This document shows, piece by piece, positions 1-7,373 of a stretch of DNA of 11,851 nt (its first letter is position 1; every line of letters starts with the position of its first letter). This stretch comes from JAYWAM01 sp043782425 (GTDB lineage Bacteria; Pseudomonadota; Gammaproteobacteria; Burkholderiales; Usitatibacteraceae): NCBI GenBank assembly GCA_043782425.1, contig JAYWAM010000250.1:1-11851 (forward strand). The letters run 5' to 3'. Position numbers and translations under genes: made by a program. The notes beneath the pieces are model-generated. The model was given only the letters and a program-made list of their open reading frames with translations, had not been told where the DNA came from and did no database searches.

Positions 1-17
1 CGCTCAACCCATCCTAC
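1..17 (-). repeat. REP element, truncated by window edge
   Basis: Read on the minus strand this starts with the tetranucleotide GTAG and continues GATGGGTTGAGCG, identical to the first 17 bases of the complete REP at 81-111. The rest lies outside the window. It faces the 81-111 copy head to head, an arrangement typical of paired REPs (BIME-like). Identification as REP rests on the GTAG header and palindromic core known for RAYT-associated REPs. Confidence 0.75.
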
Positions 18-64
18 AAGTCATTTCCGCGAAGCTTGCCCTCGACCTGATCGGGGGCGGGAAT
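18..64 (-). repeat. GC-rich composite repeat flanking the REP (left copy)
   Basis: On the minus strand this segment matches the + strand at 11691-11735 with only two substitutions and a two-base indel over the central block CGAGGGCAAgCTTCGCGG and its surroundings. Both copies lie immediately 5' of a GTAG REP header, so the two parts travel as one unit. The ends (CCCGC and GCGGG type arms) can pair imperfectly. No coding potential was seen. Confidence 0.75.
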
Positions 65-80
65 CCATGATTCAGCAAGC

Positions 81-111
81 GTAGGATGGGTTGAGCGCAG
101 CGATACCCATC
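81..111 (+). repeat. REP element (complete)
   Basis: GTAG (81-84) is followed by an imperfect hairpin: GATGGGT (85-91) pairs with ACCCATC (105-111), then a mismatched internal loop, then a short GC/GC inner stem. The 38 bases 81-118 are identical to 11736-11773. A 5' GTAG header followed by an imperfect stem is the known hallmark of REPs mobilised by REP-associated tyrosine transposases (RAYTs). No RAYT gene is in this window, so it would act in trans if at all. Confidence 0.8.
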
Positions 112-132
112 AATCCACTAAATGAAAAAAAA

Positions 133-161
133 TAGAACTGAGGGGCAATATGGGCGATAAT
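133..161 (+). promoter_or_regulatory. possible sigma70-type promoter for tsaD
   Basis: GATAAT at 156-161 matches five of six bases of the -10 consensus. It sits 17 bases downstream of TAGAAC (133-138), a poor -35 element. It is the best candidate seen in the 149 bases between the REP and tsaD. The -10 box lies inside a small hairpin (GGCGA/TCGCC). This is a motif match only. Confidence 0.3.
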
Positions 162-260
162 TTTCGCCGAGATTCCATAAATCTGACAGACTCCTGGATT
201 TTGTGCGTACCCAGAGTTTAGCCACTGTAACCACGCCGCCTGAACCCTTAACTGACTGCC

Positions 261-1295
261 ATGCTGATCCTGGGTATTGAGACCTCGTGCGATGAAACGG
301 GCGTCGCTTTATACGATACAAAAACGCGCCTGCTGGTGCACCGCCTGCACTCGCAGGTCGATATGCACGCAGCCTACGGCGGCGTGGTGCCGGAGCTGGC
401 TTCGCGCGACCACATACGTCGTTTGCTGCCTCTCACAAGCGAAGTGCTGCTTACGGCGCAACGTAAGATTGAGGAAATCGACTATATCGCCTACACCGAG
501 GGACCGGGGCTGGGTGGCGCCCTGCTGGTAGGCGCGAGCGTCGCTGCCGGACTGGGATTTGCCCTGGACAGGCCGCTGATCGGCATTCACCATCTTGAAG
601 GGCATCTGCTTTCGCCCCTGCTATCTGTGCCCAGGCCGGATTTTCCATTTATCGCCCTGCTGGTGTCGGGGGGGCACACGCAATTGATGAAAGTGGAAGA
701 TGTTGGCTGCTACGAGCTGCTGGGCGAAACCATAGACGATGCTGCCGGTGAAGCCTTTGACAAGACGGCTACTCTGTTGGGGCTAGGCTATCCCGGCGGT
801 GCGGCGCTCTCGACGCTTGCTGAAACGGGAAATCCCACACGATTCAAGCTGCCGCGCCCTATGCTGGCAAGCGGCAATCTTAACTTCAGCTTCAGCGGGC
901 TTAAGACTGCGGTTTTGACGCTGGTGAATCAGCATAAGCCTGGCGCCATCCCCAGCGCGGATATTGCTGCGGCTTTCCAGGCCGCCATTGTCGAAGTGCT
1001 GGTGAAGAAATCTTTGGCTGCGCTGGAGCTGTGCGGATATTCGCGGCTGGTAGTGGCAGGCGGAGTCGGCGCAAACAAGCAATTGCGTGCAACGCTAACG
1101 CGGGAAGCGCGCAGCAAGGGGCATGAGGTTTTTTATCCACCGCAAGACTTGTGCACCGACAACGGCGCCATGATTGCTTTTGCAGCGGCATTGCGGCTGG
1201 AAAAATTTGCAGCAGGGGTTGCGGGCCGGGAATCGAAAACCTTTTCTATCCGCCCGCGCTGGGATTTGCAGGCGTACGCCAAAGAGCGCTCTTAG
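261..1295 (+). CDS. tsaD: tRNA N6-adenosine threonylcarbamoyltransferase TsaD
   Basis: TsaD is the catalytic subunit that, with TsaB and TsaE, transfers the threonylcarbamoyl group from threonylcarbamoyl-AMP to A37 of ANN-decoding tRNAs in the cytoplasm. At 344 residues it has the usual family length (E. coli 337). The Kae1/TsaD signatures are intact: [10 protein letters not shown] near residue 5, metal ligands His111 and His115 in HHLEGH, the nucleotide loop VSGGHT (135-140), [18 protein letters not shown] (163-180), [10 protein letters not shown] (209-218), [11 protein letters not shown] (266-276), and metal ligand Asp300 in CTDNGA. The ATG at 261 puts the conserved N-terminus exactly at the start, although no clear Shine-Dalgarno is seen before it. 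The gene is convergent with the minus-strand DUF4124 gene and their stop codons interlock. No frame damage was seen. Confidence 0.97.
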   Translation: MLILGIETSCDETGVALYDTKTRLLVHRLHSQVDMHAAYGGVVPELASRDHIRRLLPLTSEVLLTAQRKIEEIDYIAYTEGPGLGGALLVGASVAAGLGFALDRPLIGIHHLEGHLLSPLLSVPRPDFPFIALLVSGGHTQLMKVEDVGCYELLGETIDDAAGEAFDKTATLLGLGYPGGAALSTLAETGNPTRFKLPRPMLASGNLNFSFSGLKTAVLTLVNQHKPGAIPSADIAAAFQAAIVEVLVKKSLAALELCGYSRLVVAGGVGANKQLRATLTREARSKGHEVFYPPQDLCTDNGAMIAFAAALRLEKFAAGVAGRESKTFSIRPRWDLQAYAKERS

Positions 1296-1879
1296 TCCGG
1301 AGCATTGCGACGGTAATTTTGCTCTGCTTCGCGTAAATTTTCCTCGGCTTTGGCTACCGCATCCTCAAGAGCCTTGAGACGGTCGCGAAATGCCTCACCG
1401 GGCACCTGTATGGCCGGGCATTGCACTCGATCCGCACCTTTTGCCTTTGTACACACCACTTGGCCATTACGCCCGGTAATGACACCTTGAGCGTTTGGTT
1501 TTCCCGCATTGTCGGGATAGCTGATAGTGGGCTGCCATTCATCTTCGCGCGGTTCCTGTCCTTTTGCCAGCGCCTCCCGAGCAGCATCCAGCACGGCTTG
1601 CGCCTGCTCTATGGCGGCGCGTAGCGTGTCGCGCAGCGCTCTACGCTGCTTGACGTTCTCCTCAATACTCAAAGCCTTTTTGCCGTCTGAATCTTTATCT
1701 TTCGCTGACTGGGTAACATTTCTGTCGTTGTCGATTTCCAGTTGCTTGCCTGCGGCGCGCTGATCGGAATAAGTGGTTTTGCCGTCTTTATCGACCTGCT
1801 TGTAAACGTTCTGCCCCAAGACTAAACCGGGCAGGAAGGAGAAAAGCCAGACGAAAGCATGAATCGCAATGTGGCGCAT
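1292..1879 (-). CDS. secreted DUF4124-domain protein with C-terminal coiled coil (paralogue 1)
   Basis: Product of about 195 residues. The N-terminus ([22 protein letters not shown]) is a typical signal peptide. It is followed by a DUF4124 motif, [18 protein letters not shown], found in many betaproteobacterial exported proteins of unknown function. The middle is charged and helical. The C-terminus ([20 protein letters not shown]) is predicted to be an amphipathic coiled coil. It is clearly related to the product of 2387-2881: both have VYKxVDKDGK, a D-R-N-x-TQ motif, and an EAxxxRxKxxEDAVxKAEE-type tail. A longer reading from 1906 exists, but the start at 1879 is preferred because it has an AAGGA ten bases upstream and begins the signal peptide directly. 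It lies downstream of the 1946-1971 hairpin and may therefore have its own promoter. Function is unknown; a periplasmic or envelope location is inferred. Confidence 0.8.
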   Translation of the reverse strand: MRHIAIHAFVWLFSFLPGLVLGQNVYKQVDKDGKTTYSDQRAAGKQLEIDNDRNVTQSAKDKDSDGKKALSIEENVKQRRALRDTLRAAIEQAQAVLDAAREALAKGQEPREDEWQPTISYPDNAGKPNAQGVITGRNGQVVCTKAKGADRVQCPAIQVPGEAFRDRLKALEDAVAKAEENLREAEQNYRRNAPD

Positions 1880-1889
1880 GTCGGCAAAT

Positions 1890-1894
1890 TCCTT
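1890..1894 (-). promoter_or_regulatory. ribosome binding site deciding the 1879 start
   Basis: AAGGA on the minus strand, ten bases before the ATG at 1879. The alternative upstream ATG at 1906 has no comparable site and would add nine charged residues in front of the signal peptide. Confidence 0.55.
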
Positions 1895-1945
1895 TTCTTC
1901 AAACATTGTTTATCAAATAGGGGCTGTTCGAAATCAGAAATATTC

Positions 1946-1971
1946 GTCGTCCCAGCGGAGGCTGGGACGAC
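1946..1971 (-). terminator. perfect 11-bp hairpin, probable end of the gpmA-to-hypothetical operon
   Basis: GTCGTCCCAGC (1946-1956) and GCTGGGACGAC (1961-1971) are perfect inverted repeats with a four-base loop. The hairpin begins three bases after the stop codon of the 1975-2379 gene. On the minus strand it is followed by a moderately T-rich stretch (GAATATTTCTG) rather than a clean T tract, so termination is plausible but not canonical. It also resembles small dispersed palindromes common in intergenic regions of proteobacteria and could be a repeat doing double duty. Confidence 0.6.
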
Positions 1972-1974
1972 TGG

Positions 1975-2379
1975 CTAGCGCCTGTTTCGAAGCGAGGTCT
2001 GTCGCAGCCAACTTTCGCTTGGCTTTTTGAGTCGATCAGTATCATTTTTGTGCACCCAATATTGAGCGCCGTCATAATTCGTAGCTAACAGGTTTTCGCT
2101 TTTACTATTTGCAAATTTTACTGTCAGTCTTCTTCCAGTTCGGTCAATCACACAACGACCTTGGCGCTTCCTCTCGTCTCCGACAAAGTCTGAGTAGATA
2201 ACCTCCTCGCAGCCACCGTCGCTAAATACCAAAATGCGCCTGCCACCATGTGAAAAACCTCCATAGTTGTCAATTTTTAATACGATCACCTGATTTTGTG
2301 ATTCGGACAGAACTGGAAGTGATATCAGAAGTGTTACCGCAACAATTGCAAGCACACGCACGACGATCAGAACAGGCAT
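1975..2379 (-). CDS. small secreted protein of unknown function
   Basis: About 134 residues with an N-terminal signal peptide (MPVLIVVRVLAIVAVTLLIS, likely cut after VLS). The mature part is polar and probably beta-rich (GGRRILVFSDGGCEEVIY), has two cysteines (in GGCEE and GRCVID) that could form a disulfide, and has a basic C-terminus. I do not recognise the family. The ATG at 2379 is chosen over a GTG at 2403. It starts at the signal peptide, and its AGGG ribosome binding site overlaps the TAG stop of the upstream DUF4124 gene only seven bases away, which suggests translational coupling. It is the last gene before the 1946-1971 hairpin. Location is probably periplasmic. Confidence 0.65.
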   Translation of the reverse strand: MPVLIVVRVLAIVAVTLLISLPVLSESQNQVIVLKIDNYGGFSHGGRRILVFSDGGCEEVIYSDFVGDERKRQGRCVIDRTGRRLTVKFANSKSENLLATNYDGAQYWVHKNDTDRLKKPSESWLRQTSLRNRR

Positions 2380-2386
2380 TGTGGCC

Positions 2387-2881
2387 CTAACTCGACGCGC
2401 CACGCTGGTAGGCGGTTTCTGCGCTTGCTAAATCTTCTTCAGCTTTCTTTACGGCGTCTTCAAATGTTTTGACGCGCTGGTAGTAGGCTTCGCTGGGAAT
2501 TCGCGCGCCTCTTATGGTGTTTATCCACTCATCGTCTGCCGGGGTTTGAGCGCTTGCCAGCGCCTCTTTGGCGCGCTCCAGATTTTCTCGCGCCTGAGTC
2601 AGCTTTTCTAACAAGTCATTGTCGCGTGCAATTCTTTGCTCGGGTTTTGCCGACGAGCGTGAACTGCCTTCCCTTTCTTCCTTTTCTTCCTTTTTTGCCA
2701 GCGGCTGGGTAATGTTGCGATTCGTGTTGATATCGACTTTCTCAGTCTTCTTGCTGTTGTCGTCCGGCTTCTTGTCGGTATAGGTCACTTTGCCGTCTTT
2801 ATCGACCTCTTTGTAGACGGTCTGCGCAGAGGCGGCGCATGACAAAACTACGCATAGTGCAATCAATTCAAGCTTGCGCAT
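2387..2881 (-). CDS. secreted DUF4124-domain protein with C-terminal coiled coil (paralogue 2)
   Basis: 164 residues. A signal peptide (MRKLELIALCVVLSCAASA) precedes QTVYKEVDKDGKVTYTDKKP, the DUF4124 motif. A very charged Lys/Glu linker follows (about residues 55-80). A helical tail comes next, with DLLEKLTQARENLERAKEA and then a second coiled-coil stretch, EDAVKKAEEDLASAETAYQR. It has an AAGGAG ribosome binding site nine bases before the ATG. The start overlaps the end of the upstream ThiF/MoeB-like gene by 14 bases, so the two are probably co-translated. It is a paralogue of the 1292-1879 product; the two genes are separated only by the small secreted-protein gene. Function is unknown. Confidence 0.85.
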   Translation of the reverse strand: MRKLELIALCVVLSCAASAQTVYKEVDKDGKVTYTDKKPDDNSKKTEKVDINTNRNITQPLAKKEEKEEREGSSRSSAKPEQRIARDNDLLEKLTQARENLERAKEALASAQTPADDEWINTIRGARIPSEAYYQRVKTFEDAVKKAEEDLASAETAYQRGASS

Positions 2882-3665
2882 GGTTCACACTCCTTGCAGA
2901 ATTTTTGGCGCTGGCGTGGTGCACGGAGCACACCGCGCAATCCTTGTCGCGCGCCAGTTTGACCGTGTGCCACGACATGGTCAGCCCATCGAGCAGCAAT
3001 AGTTTGCCGACTAAAGGCTCGCCTATGTCCGTTAACAAACGTATTGCTTCTCCGGCCTGCATGGCGCCGATGATGCCCACTAACGGCGCAAAAACTCCCA
3101 TCAGAGCGCAGCGCTCCTCCTCACCTTCAGATTGTTCTTGAAAAAGGCAGTGATAACACGGGCTGTCGGAACGACGAAAATCGAAGCTGGCGATTTGTCC
3201 ATCGAAGCGAATCGCAGCGCCCGACACCAGCGGCTTCTGGTGGGTAACGCAGGCGCGGTTAATTGCATATCGTGTGGCGAAGTTGTCCGAGCAATCCAGC
3301 ACAATATCAACGGCTGCAACCTGGGCGGCAAGCGCCGCGCCGGTGAGCCGTTGTTCAACTATTTCGATCACGCATTGGCTGTTGATGCCGCGTAAAGTCT
3401 GCGCTGCGGACAGCGCTTTGTTGACGCCGATGGCGCTTTCGCGATGCACAATCTGGCGTTGCAGATTGGTGGCGTCTACTTTATCGCCATCGGCAATTAC
3501 TATCTTGCCGATACCCGCAGACGCCAGATACATCAGCGCCGCTGAACCCAAGCCGCCTGCGCCGACCACTAATGCGCTGGAGGCAAGTAATTTATCCTGC
3601 GCCTCGATGCCAAATTCCTTGAGGAGAATGTGGCGGCTGTAGCGTAAAAGCTGCTTGTCATCCAT
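2868..3665 (-). CDS. ThiF/MoeB/HesA-family E1-like adenylyltransferase
   Basis: Proteins of this family activate the C-terminal glycine of a ubiquitin-like sulfur carrier (ThiS or MoaD type) by ATP-dependent adenylation, in thiamine or molybdopterin synthesis. The 265-residue product has the N-terminal RYSRHILLKEFG signature (8-19), the ATP-binding loop GAGGLGS (35-41), NLQRQIVH (67-74), DCSDNFATRYAIN (124-136), a candidate active-site Cys186 in EERCALMG, and two zinc-binding pairs, CYHC (170-173) and CAVC (243-246). Length fits MoeB (E. coli 249) and ThiF equally. No thi or moa gene is nearby, so the partner carrier cannot be named; neighbourhood with ctpA and envC is a recurrent betaproteobacterial arrangement to my knowledge. 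GGGAG lies six bases before the ATG. It starts 22 bases after the ctpA stop and overlaps the next gene by 14. Confidence 0.9.
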   Translation of the reverse strand: MDDKQLLRYSRHILLKEFGIEAQDKLLASSALVVGAGGLGSAALMYLASAGIGKIVIADGDKVDATNLQRQIVHRESAIGVNKALSAAQTLRGINSQCVIEIVEQRLTGAALAAQVAAVDIVLDCSDNFATRYAINRACVTHQKPLVSGAAIRFDGQIASFDFRRSDSPCYHCLFQEQSEGEEERCALMGVFAPLVGIIGAMQAGEAIRLLTDIGEPLVGKLLLLDGLTMSWHTVKLARDKDCAVCSVHHASAKNSARSVNHAQA

Positions 3666-3687
3666 GTGCGCTCCCGTGGGAGCTAGT

Positions 3688-5151
3688 CTATTTCTTGACC
3701 GCAGCGATGTTCTGCTCGGGTGGCTGGTTCTGCACCGGCAAGCCTTTGAGCTGATTGAGCGCCTGGGTAAGAATGAAGTCCTCGTGCAATCCGTCCGGCG
3801 TCATGGCGGGCTTGCCCGACAACGCAAGGGGAACGACTTTGGCCTTGCTCACCTTGTCCACTACGGCGTCGGGTTTCACAGGTTTTTGCGCACCGGCGGA
3901 AGAATCCTTAGTCGGCTCTTTGGTCTTACTGATTTCATCTACTCCGATAAGATGTTTTTCCAGGTCAACTTCACGCATGGCGAGACGCTGGACGCCATCT
4001 TCCACCACGATATCGGGCGTAATACCCTTGGCCTGAATTGAGCGGCCGTTGGGGGTGTAATAGCGCGCCGTGGTGAGCTTGATGGCGTTGTTGTTGCCCA
4101 GCGGCAGGATGGTCTGTACCGAACCTTTGCCAAACGTCTGCGTGCCCATCACCACAGCGCGCTTGTGATCCTGAAGCGCACCGGCGACAATTTCCGAAGC
4201 AGACGCGGTGCCGTTGTTAACCAGCACCACCAACGGCACATTCTTGATGTCTGCCGGCAGCTTGGCGAGATAGTCTTCTTTCATTGCGCCGCGCAGGTAG
4301 TTGTCGCGCCGCGCATGCAGTTTCATCTTGGCGTCTTCGGTGCGGCCATCGGTGTAAACGATCAAGGTGTCCTTGGGAAGGAAGGCTGCGGACACGGCAA
4401 CTGCCGCATTGAGCAGGCCGCCCGGGTCATTTCTGAGATCAAGCACCAGGCCCTTCAGATTGCCATTGTTTTGCTTGTATACCTCTTGGATCGCCTTAGC
4501 GAGTTTTTCGCCGGTGGCTTCCTGGAACTGGCGCACGCGGATAGTGGCATAGCCCGGTTCGACGGTACGCGCCAGCACGCTTTGAATTTCGATAATGGCG
4601 CGCTTGAGAGTAAACACCAACTCCTTTGATTCGCCCTTGCGGAATATCGTCAGCGTCACGCTGGTGCCCGGCTCGCCGCGCATTTTTTTCACCGCATCGG
4701 TGCTGGAAACACCGCGCAAACTGACATCGTCAACCTTGACAATATAGTCACCTGCCATGATCCCAGCGCGTTGCGCCGGGGTGTCGTCAATAGGCGAAAT
4801 AACCTTAATCAAGCCTTCCTCGGAACCAATTTCAATGCCGAGACCACCAAATTTCCCCTGTGTTCCGACCTGTAATTCGTGATATGCCTCTTGATCGAGG
4901 AATGCCGAATGCGGATCCAAGCCGGTCAGCATGCCGTTGATGGCTTCCTTGATGAGCTTCTTGTCCTCTACATTCTCGACATAGTCGCTTTTGATACGAC
5001 CGAACACCTCGCTAAACATGCGCAAATCTTCAATAGGCAGATTAAGTGTGGTCGCTTGTTTTTCCGCAACAGCAGAAAAATGCAGACTCAAACTCACGCC
5101 GATAACGGCGCCCATGACTATCAATCCCGCCGCCTTCATTTTATTGCCCAT
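3688..5151 (-). CDS. ctpA: S41-family C-terminal processing peptidase (CtpA/Prc type)
   Basis: Periplasmic serine protease that cuts protein substrates from a hydrophobic C-terminus; in other bacteria such enzymes trim peptidoglycan hydrolases and lipoproteins. The 487-residue product begins with an uncleaved-anchor or signal segment (residues 7-27). An N-terminal helical region follows with LTGLDPHSAFLD (75-86). A PDZ domain comes next (about 98-180, with GKFGGLGIEIG and AGIMAGDYIVKVD). The S41 core follows, with LRNDPGGLL (239-247), nucleophile Ser317 in NGTASASE, Lys342 and Gln346 in FGKGSVQ, the Ser-Lys-Gln spacing seen in E. coli Prc. A low-complexity Lys/Pro linker (about 405-445) precedes a C-terminal helix. 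AAGGA precedes the ATG. It lies between envC and the E1-like gene on the same strand, suggesting a shared role with EnvC in cell-wall remodelling (inference). Confidence 0.95.
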   Translation of the reverse strand: MGNKMKAAGLIVMGAVIGVSLSLHFSAVAEKQATTLNLPIEDLRMFSEVFGRIKSDYVENVEDKKLIKEAINGMLTGLDPHSAFLDQEAYHELQVGTQGKFGGLGIEIGSEEGLIKVISPIDDTPAQRAGIMAGDYIVKVDDVSLRGVSSTDAVKKMRGEPGTSVTLTIFRKGESKELVFTLKRAIIEIQSVLARTVEPGYATIRVRQFQEATGEKLAKAIQEVYKQNNGNLKGLVLDLRNDPGGLLNAAVAVSAAFLPKDTLIVYTDGRTEDAKMKLHARRDNYLRGAMKEDYLAKLPADIKNVPLVVLVNNGTASASEIVAGALQDHKRAVVMGTQTFGKGSVQTILPLGNNNAIKLTTARYYTPNGRSIQAKGITPDIVVEDGVQRLAMREVDLEKHLIGVDEISKTKEPTKDSSAGAQKPVKPDAVVDKVSKAKVVPLALSGKPAMTPDGLHEDFILTQALNQLKGLPVQNQPPEQNIAAVKK

Positions 5152-5236
5152 GTTGAATTCCTTAGTTATTCGACTCTACCGACACTATGATCCCTTATAG
5201 ACGCTTCAGTTCAGCCGCCGCTTGCACACCGCCAGC

Positions 5237-6448
5237 TTACTTACCCACCCATCGCATCGGATCAAAGGGCTTGCCTTGATGTCGCAGTTCAAAGTATAAC
5301 CCCGATTCTCCCGCGCCACCGCTATCACCAACTGCCGCGACGGCTTCACCGCTTTGGATCACATCGCCCACACGCTTGAGGACGCTTTCATTATTGCCAT
5401 AAAGACTCATGTAACCCGAGCCGTGATCCACAATTAACAGGTTTCCGAAACCGCGTAACCAGTCTGCATATACCACACGGCCGTCGGCTACCGCGTGAAC
5501 CGGTCGCCCGCTTTCCGAACGGATGAAAAGACCCTTCCAGGTCGCGCCGCCTTCTTCCCTGTGACTGCCAAACTTGCTTGAGATTTCTCCGCGCAATGGA
5601 AGTTTGAGTTTACCTTTCAGCGCCTTAAAAGCCTTGCCGATGAAGGACGCATCGGCCACTTCCTCTACAATCTGCCCAGGCTTGCGTTTTCCCTCGGATG
5701 GCTTGGCGGAAAGCACCTTGCCGATCTGCGCAACCAGTTGCGCCAGTCTGTCTTCGTCGCGCTTCAAACGCCCGATTTCGCTACGGCTCTTGTTGATCGC
5801 GCCGGCTATACGCTCGAGCACTTTCCTGCGCGCCTGCTTTTCCGCCTCAAGTTTTTTTCTGGCGCGCTTTTGCTCCGTCTCGTTGTCGATAAGGGCATTC
5901 TTTTCCTTTAACGCCTCGGATTGCAGCGCCTCAAGTTGCTTGAAACTTTCTTGCGTGCGGCGGATTATGCTGGCGCGTAATTTAGCAATATAGCCGTAGT
6001 AATGAATCTGCCGATTGACGGCGGCGACATCGCGCCCCTCAAGCATGAGACGCAGGCCATCAGTAGCGCCGTGCATATATTGATGGCGAATCAGACGGCC
6101 CAGCAGCAGTTGCTGCTTGGCGACTTCTGCGGCAGCAGACTGGGAGCGCTGGTTTATCGCCTTCAAGCTCGCGTTGAGCACCTGCTGTTCTTTGCTGAGT
6201 TCATGTATTCCGCGATTGGCTTCACTGATGGCTTTTTCTGAGGCCTTGAGAGCGTCGGCCGCTTCGCTGCGCGAACTCTCGGCGCTGGACAGATCCTGCT
6301 GTAAGCGCTCAATCCTGGCGCGCAAGGTTTGCAGGTCGTCCTTCTTGTCGGCCCACACCAAGGACGACGCGCCAAGCACAACAGCGGCGGTCAGGAAATG
6401 GGCAAGCGAATGGATTAGAAAACGGGCGTGTAGCCTGCGCCGCGACAC
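5237..6448 (-). CDS. envC: EnvC-type murein hydrolase activator (degenerate LytM/M23 domain)
   Basis: EnvC activates the N-acetylmuramoyl-L-alanine amidases AmiA/AmiB at the septum and is itself controlled by FtsEX. The 403-residue product has an N-terminal signal region (about 1-33, ending SSLVWA). Long coiled coils follow (about 35-110 and 160-245), then a C-terminal LytM domain (about 283-400). The zinc ligands of active LytM enzymes are replaced: WKGLF stands where HxGxD is expected, YGNN where YGH is expected, and GLYFELR where HxHFE is expected. This is the same kind of loss as in E. coli EnvC, so it should be an activator, not a peptidase. The start is a GTG three bases after the gpmA stop with no strong Shine-Dalgarno, so coupling to gpmA translation is likely. 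An alternative start slightly downstream cannot be excluded. Confidence 0.92.
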   Translation of the reverse strand: MSRRRLHARFLIHSLAHFLTAAVVLGASSLVWADKKDDLQTLRARIERLQQDLSSAESSRSEAADALKASEKAISEANRGIHELSKEQQVLNASLKAINQRSQSAAAEVAKQQLLLGRLIRHQYMHGATDGLRLMLEGRDVAAVNRQIHYYGYIAKLRASIIRRTQESFKQLEALQSEALKEKNALIDNETEQKRARKKLEAEKQARRKVLERIAGAINKSRSEIGRLKRDEDRLAQLVAQIGKVLSAKPSEGKRKPGQIVEEVADASFIGKAFKALKGKLKLPLRGEISSKFGSHREEGGATWKGLFIRSESGRPVHAVADGRVVYADWLRGFGNLLIVDHGSGYMSLYGNNESVLKRVGDVIQSGEAVAAVGDSGGAGESGLYFELRHQGKPFDPMRWVGK

Positions 6449-6451
6449 CGT

Positions 6452-7201
6452 CTATTTCACCGCTTTGCCCTGACTGGCAACCGTTTGCATAGCGCGCTGC
6501 ACGGCATCTTGATCGCCGAGGTAATAGCTGCGCAGAGGCTTCAGATTGTCATCCAGTTCATAGACCAATGGCGCCCCGGTCGGCACGTTCACCCCTACAA
6601 TTTTTTGCTCTGAAACTGCGTCGAGATACTTTATCAGCGCGCGCAAACTGTTGCCGTGCGCCGCAATCAGCACGCGCTTGCCATCCTGTACCGCCGGTGC
6701 GATAACCTCAAGCCAGTAAGGCAAAAAGCGTTCCACCGTATCCTTGAGGCACTCGGTCAGCGGCAGATCATGCGGCGCAAGATCGGCATAGCGCGCATCG
6801 CGTCCGGGGTGGCGCTCATCGTCGACGCTGAGCGGCGGCGGCGGAATATCGTAACTACGCCGCCAGATATGCACCTGCTCCTCGCCAAACTTGGCAGCCG
6901 TTTGCGCCTTGTTAAGTCCCTGCAAGGCGCCATAGTGGCGCTCGTTCAAGCGCCAGCTTTTGAAAACCGGAATCCACAACAAATCCATTTCTTGTTGCGC
7001 AATATACAGCGTACGAATGGCGCGCTTCAGTAATGAGGTGTAGGCCATGTCGAACACAAAGCCTGCATCGCGCAGCAATTGGCCCGCGCGCTGCGCCTCG
7101 TCCACGCCCTGCGCGGAGAGGTCAACATCGGTCCATCCGGTAAAACGGTTTTCTTTATTCCAGACACTCTCGCCGTGTCTGAGAAGAACAATTTTTTTCA
7201 T
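6452..7201 (-). CDS. gpmA: 2,3-bisphosphoglycerate-dependent phosphoglycerate mutase
   Basis: Cytoplasmic glycolytic enzyme interconverting 3- and 2-phosphoglycerate through a phosphohistidine intermediate. At 249 residues it matches the family (E. coli GpmA 250). Visible signatures are [18 protein letters not shown] (6-23) with phosphorylated His9, active-site Glu87 in [25 protein letters not shown] (114-123), and His182 in [10 protein letters not shown]. All catalytic residues are present. It heads the minus-strand cluster gpmA-envC-ctpA-E1-like-DUF4124. The ATG at 7201 gives the conserved N-terminus, although its ribosome binding site is weak. Confidence 0.97.
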   Translation of the reverse strand: MKKIVLLRHGESVWNKENRFTGWTDVDLSAQGVDEAQRAGQLLRDAGFVFDMAYTSLLKRAIRTLYIAQQEMDLLWIPVFKSWRLNERHYGALQGLNKAQTAAKFGEEQVHIWRRSYDIPPPPLSVDDERHPGRDARYADLAPHDLPLTECLKDTVERFLPYWLEVIAPAVQDGKRVLIAAHGNSLRALIKYLDAVSEQKIVGVNVPTGAPLVYELDDNLKPLRSYYLGDQDAVQRAMQTVASQGKAVK

Positions 7202-7373
7202 TTTTGGCTACGCAACTCAAGGGATTTTCGACTTTGCTACCGTCATGGTAACAAACTCCGCAGCCGCAGCAGGTCATGTGTCAAAGCAAAATAGACATTA
7301 CGTTCCAATTTTGTAATTGAATTGCTGAGAAAAAAACGAGCACGGCCTTATATGCGCACGAATTTATCACGTG
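7202..7373 (-). other. intergenic region upstream of gpmA
   Basis: 172 non-coding bases between the toxin gene and gpmA. On the minus strand it has a seven-T run just after the toxin gene (complement of 7331-7336 and neighbours) but no stem before it, and a TTGACA (complement of 7279-7284) without a matching -10 at normal spacing. The gpmA promoter is presumably here, but I cannot place it with confidence. Confidence 0.4.

Noticed and set aside
1..118. CRISPR-like repeat at the window edges
   Set aside because: Copies are few, in both orientations and unevenly spaced with a palindromic GTAG-headed core, which fits REP elements and not a CRISPR array.
118..321. 67-codon minus-strand frame across the tsaD start
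   Set aside because: It overlaps tsaD and the repeat, has no known motif, and has basic low-complexity composition; I see no rpsU or other gene in it.
1880..1906. Nine-residue N-terminal extension of the first DUF4124 protein
   Set aside because: It would put charged residues before the signal peptide, and the downstream ATG has a better ribosome binding site.
2380..2403. GTG start eight codons upstream for the small secreted protein
   Set aside because: It overlaps the preceding gene and delays the signal peptide; the ATG at 2379 has a ribosome binding site at correct spacing.
4165..4629. 154-codon + strand frame
   Set aside because: Antisense to the S41 core of ctpA; no family and no ribosome binding site.
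7279..7284. TTGACA on the minus strand as a gpmA -35 box
   Set aside because: There is no acceptable -10 hexamer 16-18 bases downstream.
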